From: Bathymodiolus brooksi
Taxonomy: Eukaryota; Mollusca; Bivalvia; Mytilida; Modiolidae
Direction of reading: 5' to 3'
NCBI GenBank assembly: GCA_963680875.1
Contig: OY804583.1
Location: 36,259,331-36,323,330, forward strand
DNA: 64,000 bases
Shown piece after piece: positions 52,750 through 61,600 of the stretch (positions are counted from its first letter, which is position 1; each line of letters begins with the position of its first letter). A program made the position numbers and the translations under genes. A model generated the notes under the pieces. The model was not told where the DNA came from, did no database searches, and saw only the letters and a list, made by a program, of their open reading frames with translations.

Positions 52750-54011
52750 TAGTTTGTCAGTCACCCCGTCCCCGTCAAAGTAAATATATCTCTACAATTA
52801 TAACACATTGATAGTTTTAAGAGCCGGTCACTCCTCCCCGTCAAAGTAAATATATCACTACAATTCTAACACATTGATAGCTTTAAGAGTCAGTCACCCC
52901 TCCCCGTCAAAGTAAATATATCACTACAATTCTAACACATTGATAGCTTTAAGAGTCAGTCACCCCTCCCCGTCAAAGTAAATATATCACTACAATTCTA
53001 ACACTTTCATAGTTTTAAGAGTCAGTCACTCCTCCCGTCAAGGTAAATATATTACTACAATTCTAACACATTGATAGTTTTAAGAGTCAGTCACCCCTCC
53101 CCGTCAAGGTAAATATATTACTACAATTCTACCACATTGATAGTTTTAAGAGTCAGTCACCCCTCCCCGTCAAGGTAAATATATCACTACAATTCTAACA
53201 CATTCATAGTTTTAAGAGTCAGTCACCCCTCCCCGTCAAGGTAAATATATTACTACAATTCTAACACATTCATAGTTTTAAGAGTCAGTCACCCCTCCCC
53301 GTCAAGGTAAATATATCACTACAATTCTAACACATTCATAGTTTTAAGAGTCAGTCACTCCTCCCCGTCAAGGTAAATATATGACTACAATTCTAAGACA
53401 TTGATAGCTTTAAGAGTCAGTCACCCCTCCCCGTCAAGGTAAATATATCACTACAATTCTAACATATTGATAGTTGTAAGAGTCAGTCACCCCTCCCCGT
53501 CAAGGTTAATATATCTCTACAATTCTAACACATTGATAGTTTTAAGAATCAGTCACCCCTCCCCGTCAAAGTAAATATATCACTACAATTCTAACACATT
53601 CCTAGTTTTAAGAGTCAGTCACCCCTCATCGTCAAAATAAATATATCACTACAATTTTAACACTTTCAGAGTTTTAAGAGTCAGTCACCCCTCACGGTCA
53701 AGGTAAATATATCACTACAATTCTAAGACATTGATAGTTTTAAGAGTCAGTCACTCCTCCCCGTCAAGATAAATGTATCACTACAATTCTAAGACATTGA
53801 TAGTTTTAAGAGTCAGTCACCCCTCCCCGTCAAAGTAAATATATCACTACAATTCTAAGACATTGATAGTTTTAAGAGTCAGTCACTCCTCGTCGTCAAG
53901 ATAAATATATCACTACAATTCTAACACCTTTAGAGTTTTAAGAGTCAGTCACTCCTCCCCGTCAAGATAAATAATTCACTACAATTTTAACACTTTCAGA
54001 GTTTTAAGAGG
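52750..54011. repeat. 66-bp satellite, about 19 units
   Basis: Units contain CAGTCACCCCTCCCCGTCAA, then GTAAATATATCACTACAATT, then CTAACACATTGATAG and TTTTAAGAGT. Starts at 52,891 and 52,957 give the 66-bp period. The pyrimidine-rich CCCCTCCCC block alternates with AT-rich sequence. Variation is mainly at AAAGTAA or AAGGTAA and CATTGATAG or CATTCATAG. No coding frame spans it. Confidence 0.95.
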
Positions 54012-54300
54012 TTCAAATAAAACAGTATTAATATATGAGAGTAGGTATCACCCCCTATTCCCCTTCATGTAATATTCGAATAAATTATATGTATGTGACT
54101 CTAATTAGAGGTTGGTCCACGTTTTCTAGCTGGGGCGAAGGGTAATAGAAATACCCCGGGTCTGTTAAGCCAGAAGCTGTGCTGTAAACAATACAAAGTC
54201 CTACGTTCGCAGAATTTGTACATACAATTTGTCTCCACAAAAACTTGTAGTAACTTTTAAACACTTGTAGAATATTTTCATTTACATGAGCTGATGATGA
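54012..54300. other. Unassigned stretch
   Basis: About 290 bp, no supported feature. Confidence 0.4.
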
Positions 54301-54548
54301 GCTCCGCTTTGTACTAGACCAACACGCTTAGTTGGATTTTTATTGTGATCGCACACTGAAACAACAATCCACGGATAGACATGTCGTCCAAATCAGAAAC
54401 AGTGTCCTGATTACCAGCCAACCAGTGTTTACTATTTCTCCTTAATACTTCGTGCTTAGTGGAGAAGCAACAAATAGTCATTGGTTTGAATCGACCGGGG
54501 CTCGAACCCACGATCTACCGCACTCCAGGTGAGAACGCTAAACATTAC
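54301..54548 (-). mobile_element. tRNA-derived SINE, minus strand, 5' truncated
   Basis: Read on the minus strand: TTAGCGTTCTCACCTGGAG (part of the A-box arm, near 54,530-54,548), then GTGGGTTCGAGCCCCGG (B box, complement of 54,495-54,511), then a non-tRNA body to about 54,301. The B box is an excellent Pol III consensus. The first bases of the tRNA head appear missing. It is distinct from the SINE family at 41,790 and 57,110. The frame 54,314-54,511 lies within it and is not a gene. Confidence 0.65.
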
Positions 54549-54807
54549 ATCATTGATGCAGTAAACATACATTAATAAGACATGGCAAGTATAACAATAT
54601 ATGACAAACCATGTTGTGTAACCGTACACTTTCTGTATTGATATTATCAATGTTATCTTTTGAACACTTTTTAATATCAGTAGGAATGTTTGAGATTATT
54701 GTGTAATATCTAATGAAGTTGTTACTTTTAATTAATGGTCTAATCTTTTCAAAGTTTGTTACACCTGGGAAATCACAAATTGATAGTAAGTTAAGTAGAT
54801 TAAGAGA

Positions 54808-55011
54808 TAAACACTCCTTTATATTAACACGAACCACACTCAAAACCGGAGGTGAACTCAGGTGCTCCGGAGGAGTTAGCCGTTCCTGCTCCACTAGTGA
54901 CACCCCCATAAACACTCCTTTATATTAACACGAACCACACTCAAAACCGGAGGTGAACTCATGTGCTCCTGAGGTGTAAGCCGTTCCTGCTCCACTAGTG
55001 ACACCCCCATA
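54808..55011 (-). repeat. 102-bp direct duplication of a dispersed mollusc-type cassette
   Basis: 54,808-54,909 and 54,910-55,011 are tandem near-identical copies differing at a few sites (GGTGCTCCGGAGGAGTTAG versus TGTGCTCCTGAGGTGTAAG). The minus strand reads GTGTCACTAGTGGAGCAGGA, then a GGAGCAC-TGAGTTCACCTCCGG segment and GTGGTTCGTGTT. I recall closely similar text from many mussel and other bivalve sequences, usually near retroelement remnants. Here it directly follows the 3' side of the LINE fragment at 55,012 on. Frames through it (54,550-54,915 minus, 54,713-54,928 plus) are not supported as genes. Confidence 0.7.
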
Positions 55012-55860
55012 CTATTTAATCTTCTTTGCCATGATGTTTTGCCAACCACCTTTCAAATTACCCGGCTTATTTTGAGATAGACAATGAATCGTTGTGACTA
55101 TACCATTCTAACCCTCCATCTTTAAAGTCAGCTATGTGTTTCCTTTTATTATTTTCTGGTTTCCCATCCCATATAAAATTAAAAAATGGTTTAGTTAGAT
55201 GATTAAACAGTGATTGTCTTAAATTTGGCAGTGAGGTAAGTAAATGAATAAGTTTTGGAAGTGCAATTGTTTTTATCACGGTTACCTTCCCAAGAAGAGG
55301 GAGCGTTATATGTTGCCAGCCTTTTAATATTTTTTAAACATCTATAATTTTCTTTCTAAAATTTAGGTCAAATATAGAACTGAGATCAAGAGAAAAATAT
55401 TGTCCAAGTAGTTTGAAATTGTGCACATGCCAGTCCAATTTAAAACCTGGACAAATGATTCGATTGGAATACCTCTTACTTCCCACCCATACTACCCTTG
55501 TTTTAGATGTATTAATTTTCAAACCTGAAGCTTTATAAAATTTTTAAAACAAATCAGGGTCTCCCTAAGTGTTGTCTCACAGCCTTCAATAACAAGGAAT
55601 GTATCATCTGCATATTGACTAATAAGTGATTCAGTATCATTCACCAATGCTCCTGTTATTTCTAGATTTGATTTAATTTGAAAGGAAATCACCTAAATAC
55701 CAATAATACATAAATAAGGAGATAAATGATCCCCTTTGCGATAACCTTTTTTCCAGATTAAAACAGTTTGATATATGTCTATTATCTATCACACAACTAT
55801 TAGGGTATAATTAAAAAGGACCAAATATGCATATTTAATATTAATCTTACATTGTTAATG
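55012..55860 (-). mobile_element. LINE pol pseudogene with reverse-transcriptase motifs
   Basis: Minus strand, 5' to 3': a degenerate SCVIDNRHISNCFNLEK segment (near 55,800-55,750), RKGDHLSPYLCIIGI (55,740-55,696, the GDPLSPYLF motif), a stop at 55,693-55,695, LVNDTESLISQYADDTFLVI with the catalytic YADD at 55,602-55,613, then after a frameshift MKINTSKTRVVWVGSKRYSN. Next come NFKLLGQYFSLD, a stop at 55,334-55,336, KGWQHITLPLLGKVTVIKTI, ALPKLIHLLTSLPN and FNFIWDGKPENNKRKHIADF. After DGGLEW the frame changes again (YLKISRVI). The order and motifs match the palm and thumb of non-LTR reverse transcriptases of the L1/Tx1-like type. Stops and at least three frameshifts show it is inactive. The endonuclease region is absent. 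Confidence 0.85.
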
Positions 55861-57109
55861 AACGTGTGAATGAAGTTGAAGAAAACGATGACCCTCTAGC
55901 TGTTAGAGTCGTTACAGTACAAATCAAAATGGCGGGGGGGAGGGTTTGTTCCCAAGCGATCTGCGCGGCGCGAAATCTGATACCGAATTACGAAGCTTCC
56001 TTCTTATCACAATCGGTAGGTTAACATATAATAGGATTACAAGAAGACTGACTGTTATCTATAATATATATGTTATACATAAAATAATACTGACACATTT
56101 TACAAATGAGTAGGCAATGGAATATTAGCATCTAGGCTAGTATGTAACAACTTTGTATGATTATTTTAATTGTATTGCTATAGATAGGCCTATATTCCGG
56201 ACACAATATCTTACAAAGGTTATGACTACCAGTGGTAACAGTATATATTCAGGATCGACAACTCTAAATTTAAAAAAATGTTTTGAAATTGGTACTGGTT
56301 GAAATATCTTTAAATGGTTATGTCCCCAGTGATGACCCAATGTACAGAAATATAATCTATGTCAATAGGCATTCAGGTCGACAACGCTATAAAACAGTTT
56401 TGTAACATCGCACGCCATTTTTCTTGGCAAGAAAATTGCAAACATTCGAAAATTTAGTATGAGAGCAGAAAATGTGCAGTAAATCGTGAGATTTAAGGTT
56501 ACATTGTATACATGTGTGCAAGGAAGCCAAATGACTTTGTTGCTTATGAGTTAGAAAACATGCCCTCCATCTTTCCGGTCCTCTGCCGAAGCTGATCTCT
56601 TCACTTTTCAGTTCATCACCAAAGCTTTTCAACCCACATCCCGATACACTTCTATGCCTCTGAGTCTCTTAATGTTAATATTTAGATACAATATTTGTTG
56701 TGTGTGATGTTTTAAAGACATATTACATGCACACATCAAAAGTATATATATGCTGTTTCTTTTGAATGTTTGTAATATTAAACTTGAAGTCTTATTATAA
56801 GGCTTGACATAAACTATTATCAAATAACACTGTTGTCATGAAAACATCGGTATGTGGATGTGTTGGCTGATGTAGCTCCATATTTATAATGTATTCACAG
56901 GACCAACGGAGTTTGCCAAATATGCCTCGGGAGCTGATCTAAATGATATCTGTTTATATTCATTAAATACATAAAACAATACGAACAGACGGTGCAATTA
57001 AACTTGATAAGAATAAAACTTGTTTTGAGTTTTCCAATCTTGAAAATGTTCAAATTTGTGAAGAATTTTTTCACGCTTTGTTTTTCGTTGTTTCTTACCG
57101 AACTCGAGG
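55861..57109. other. AT-rich stretch, no gene supported
   Basis: A short GC-rich island (ATGGCGGGGGGGAGGG at 55,930, then GCGCGGCGCG) interrupts AT-rich DNA. A weak diverged direct repeat may link 56,215-56,260 and 56,318-56,380 (GGTTATG, CCAGTG, TATTCAGG, GACAAC). An 81-codon minus-strand frame at 56,387-56,632 is discussed under findings. Nothing else recognised. Confidence 0.45.
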
Positions 57110-57350
57110 GACCGTCGTGGTGATGATCGTATGGTAGTTGGATTTACAACTTATTGTGCCATCAGTGCCTATCACCACTAAAGTTGTGAGTTCGAATATC
57201 GCTCATTAAATGTGATAAAGTTTGTCAGTGACTTGCGGGAGTTCTCTGGTTTTTTTTTTCGGATACTCGGAATTGCTCCATCAATAAAACTGACCTTCAT
57301 GATATAACTGAAATATTGTTGAAACTGGTGTTCAGCATCATACCCCTAGC
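57110..57350 (+). mobile_element. tRNA-headed SINE, plus strand
   Basis: It starts GACCGTCGTGGTGATGATCG (A-box region), B box GAGTTCGAATATCGC at about 57,190, then TTTGTCAGTGACTTGCGGGA, a T10 run, ACTCGGAATTG, ATGATATAACTGAAATATTG and GGTGTTCAGCATCA. It is homologous to the minus-strand copy at 43,863-44,098. The B box has lost the CC of the consensus and is probably inactive. Confidence 0.72.
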
Positions 57351-58479
57351 CAATCGCCGATCTGCTATGAAACCAATGCAGCTTAAAAATCAGGATTTGT
57401 AAACCCCCAGGGGCACCTGAATCTACTTTTTTGAATGAGTGATTTTTTCTACTAAATCGATGGAGGGTTTTTAAGTGTTTGCTAATAAAATAAGGCTATT
57501 GTGTAAAAGAACCATAGCTAATACGTTAAAGTACTTAATGTTGACCTTGGAATATACTGTAATATCCACTTCATACGGCATCAAACTGATAATGTAATTG
57601 ATAGAAAAAAATCAAATTGTCTTGCGGGCTTGCTGCACCAGAAAGCACATCTGTGCGAGGTCGACAGATTATACTCATGGCTTACATTTAGACAATTGGA
57701 TCGGATCCTCGAATTCTTCGTTGGTGCATGGATGATAGTATATTACTACAGCTCATCCCTTAGGCTAGACGCAATCGAAATATCCAGGCTTCTTTCGTCT
57801 CGCTTATGTGTATCTTAACGCCAAAATCAGATTTTGACATCTTTATCTCTGATGATCTTCTTCTTCTCTATAAGAGAATGAACCAATACATTTCCCCCAC
57901 ACATTGATGTTGGGAGGGGTGATATTCGATCCTCTAGATTTTCTTCTTTTTTTTCTCGTTTTTTGTAAGTTTTCGATTATATCATCATTGCTAGTGTTTA
58001 GCGTTAAATATGTATGTGTCAAGTATCATCATTGCTAGTGTTCAACGTTAAATATGTATGTGTCAAGGTGTGCCTATAAGCTTGGTCCATAGTTAACACG
58101 GATGATATTATATATTTCGCTGGCCAGTTACGTGTACTAGTGCTTCAGGGTTTTTGGGCTTTTGCTGTGCTTGTTTGTGGTTTTAGCTTTCGCTTTGTTA
58201 GAGTTGTAGATCAGGCTTATATCTCATTTACTATATTTCTAGTGGTAGAGGTCTTTGTAGACGGTTCAACATAAGTATTCACGGAGGTCATGTAGAGGGT
58301 AATGTTTTTGTAGTTGACTGCACCTTTCACAATTATAATTTAAAAGTTGTGACATGACGTAGCACAATCTTTGACCATAGGCGCTCGTGGCATGAATGAT
58401 CACACCTTTTTTAACTATCTGTTTACATATTTATATTTAATAAAATTTCAATATTTCTTTATTATTTCATCAGCTGTAT
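57351..58479. other. Unassigned stretch
   Basis: No gene supported; the 62-codon frame at 57,630-57,818 has no recognised domain. It contains the 44-bp duplication listed separately. Confidence 0.45.
57981..58068. repeat. 44-bp direct duplication
   Basis: ATCATCATTGCTAGTGTT and the following 26 bp through TATGTATGTGTCAAG are repeated once, immediately, with two differences (TTTAGC versus TTCAAC). Confidence 0.9.
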
Positions 58480-58555
58480 TTAACAACCTCCACGATATAG
58501 CTAAAATATTGTTGAAAGTGGCGCTAAACACCATCAAAAAAACCTTATTTTAACT
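58480..58555 (+). mobile_element. 3' end fragment of the tRNA-headed SINE family
   Basis: CACGATATAGCTAAAATATT, GTTGAAAGTGGCGCTAAACACC match the far end of the SINE at 41,790-42,069 in opposite orientation. The head is missing. A 60-codon frame running into it (58,371-58,553) is not a gene. Confidence 0.7.
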
Positions 58556-58608
58556 TGTGCGTGTCCTTATTCATACAATCTTATGCTAACAGCAACTTAC
58601 ATGTGTCG

Positions 58609-58612
<4 letters not shown>

Positions 58613-58652
<40 letters not shown>
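58613..58652. repeat. (TA)n microsatellite
   Basis: About 16 TA units with one TG interruption, immediately left of the first 471-bp unit. The array's own internal junction (AATATTATATACGTCTG) is also TA-rich, so the microsatellite marks the array's left boundary and may have arisen from it. Confidence 0.93.
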
Positions 58653-58658
<6 letters not shown>

Positions 58659-61600
58659 CGTCTGAAAATTAAACCAAACAGTGTTAGAATTAGATTTTAG
58701 AGCTGTCAAATTTTTGTTCTTCCCTCGACGGGATTTGAACCCACACCATTGTTACACTGCAGCACCATTCGCTTAGCCTTACGTCCAGCGCCCTAGACCA
58801 CTCGACTACATCCACTCCCTAAAAAAAGGAGCTTCAATAGTCGTAGTGTTACCTTGTCTCGTAAGGCAAATCTAGGGATAGGCGTAAGACATGTGTATAA
58901 GCGTGTGTAGATGGTACATATATACTTAATATTATAATTTGACAGCAATCTAACTCAGCAATTTTTAATATATTGGATAGGATAATGAAGAATTATTCAC
59001 TATACAGTCACAGGAAATAAAGTATATTATACAAACGTCTAGAAGCAAGTGACAACCATACAATATATCTGTCCCACTGGATCTCAAAGTTACTTTAAAG
59101 GATACTAGGTTAATACTAAATATTATATACGTCTGAAAATTAAACCAAACAGTGTTAGAATTAGATTTTAGAGCTGTCAAATTTTTGTTCTTCCCTCGAC
59201 GGGATTTGAACCCACACCATTGTTACACTGCAGCACCATTCGCTTAGCCTTACGTCCAGCGCCCTAGACCACTCGACTACATCCACTCCCTAAAAAAAGG
59301 AGCTTCAATAGTCGTAGTGTTACCTTGTCTCGTAAGGCAAATCTAGGGATAGGCGTAAGACATGTGTATAAGCGTGTGTAGATGGTACATATATACTTAA
59401 TATTATAATTTGACAGCAATCTAACTCAGCAATTTTTAATATATTGGATAGGATAATGAAGAATTATTCACTATACAGTCACAGGAAATAAAGTATATTA
59501 TACAAACGTCTAGAAGCAAGTGACAACCATACAATATATCTGTCCCACTGGATCTCAAAGTTACTTTAAAGGATACTAGGTTAATACTAAATATTATATA
59601 CGTCTGAAAATTAAACCAAACAGTGTTAGAATTAGATTTTAGAGCTGTCAAATTTTTGTTCTTCCCTCGACGGGATTTGAACCCACACCATTGTTACACT
59701 GCAGCACCATTCGCTTAGCCTTACGTCCAGCGCCCTAGACCACTCGACTACATCCACTCCCTAAAAAAAGGAGCTTCAATAGTCGTAGTGTTACCTTGTC
59801 TCGTAAGGCAAATCTAGGGATAGGCGTAAGACATGTGTATAAGCGTGTGTAGATGGTACATATATACTTAATATTATAATTTGACAGCAATCTAACTCAG
59901 CAATTTTTAATATATTGGATAGGATAATGAAGAATTATTCACTATACAGTCACAGGAAATAAAGTATATTATACAAACGTCTAGAAGCAAGTGACAACCA
60001 TACAATATATCTGTCCCACTGGATCTCAAAGTTACTTTAAAGGATACTAGGTTAATACTAAATATTATATACGTCTGAAAATTAAACCAAACAGTGTTAG
60101 AATTAGATTTTAGAGCTGTCAAATTTTTGTTCTTCCCTCGACGGGATTTGAACCCACACCATTGTTACACTGCAGCACCATTCGCTTAGCCTTACGTCCA
60201 GCGCCCTAGACCACTCGACTACATCCACTCCCTAAAAAAAGGAGCTTCAATAGTCGTAGTGTTACCTTGTCTCGTAAGGCAAATCTAGGGATAGGCGTAA
60301 GACATGTGTATAAGCGTGTGTAGATGGTACATATATACTTAATATTATAATTTGACAGCAATCTAACTCAGCAATTTTTGATATATTGGATAGGATAATG
60401 AAGAATTATTCACTATACAGTCATAGGAAATAAAGTATATTATACAAACGTCTAGAAGCAAGTGACAACCATACAATATATCTGTCCCACTGGATCTCAA
60501 AGTTACTTTAAAGGATACTAGGTTAATACTAAATATTATATACGTCTGAAAATTAAACCAAACAGTGTTAGAATTAGATTTTAGAGCTGTCAAATTTTTG
60601 TTCTTCCCTCGACGGGATTTGAACCCACACCATTGTTACACTGCAGCACCATTCGCTTAGCCTTACGTCCAGCGCCCTAGACCACTCGACTACATCCACT
60701 CCCTAAAAAAAGGAGCTTCAATTGTCGTAGTGTTACCTTGTCTCGTAAGGCAAATCTAGGGATAGGCGTAAGACATGTGTATAAGCGTGTGTAGATGGTA
60801 CATATATACTTAATATTATAATTTGACAGCAATCTAACTCAGCAATTTTTAATATATTGGATAGGATAATGAAGAATTATTCACCATACAGTCACAGGAA
60901 ATAAAGTATATTATACAAACGTCTAGAAGCAAGTGACAACCATACAATATATCTGTCCCACTGGATCTCAAAGTTACTTTAAAGGATACTAGGTTAATAC
61001 TAAATATTATATACGTCTGAAAACTAAACCAAACAGTGTTAGAATTAGATTTTAGAGCTGTCAAATTTTTGTTCTTCCCTCGACGGGATTTGAACCCACA
61101 CCATTGTTACACTGCAGCACCATTCGCTTAGCCTTACGTCCAGCGCCCTAGACCACTCGACTACATCCACTCCCTAAAAAAAGGAGCTTCAATAGTCGTA
61201 GTGTTACCTTGTCTCGTAAGGCAAATCTAGGGATAGGCGTAAGACATGTGTATAAGCGTGTGTAGATGGTACATATATACTTAATATTATAATTTGACAG
61301 CAATCTAACTCAGCAATTTTTAATATATTGGATAGGATAATGAAGAATTTTCACTATACAGTCACAGGAAATAAAGTATATTATACAAACGTCTAGAAGC
61401 AAGTGACAACCATACAATATATCTGTCCCACTGGATCTCAAAGTTACTTTAAAGGATACTAGGTTAATACTAAATATTATATACGTCTGAAAATTAAACC
61501 AAACAGTGTTAGAATTAGATTTTAGAGCTGTCAAATTTTTGTTCTTCCCTCGACGGGATTTGAACCCACACCATTGTTACACTGCAGCACCATTCGCTTA

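Noticed and set aside
54550..54915. 121-codon minus-strand frame starting MFMGVSLVEQERL
   Set aside because: Its first part is the duplicated dispersed cassette and the rest is AT-rich (many L, N, I) with no recognised domain. It looks like chance read-through after a LINE end.
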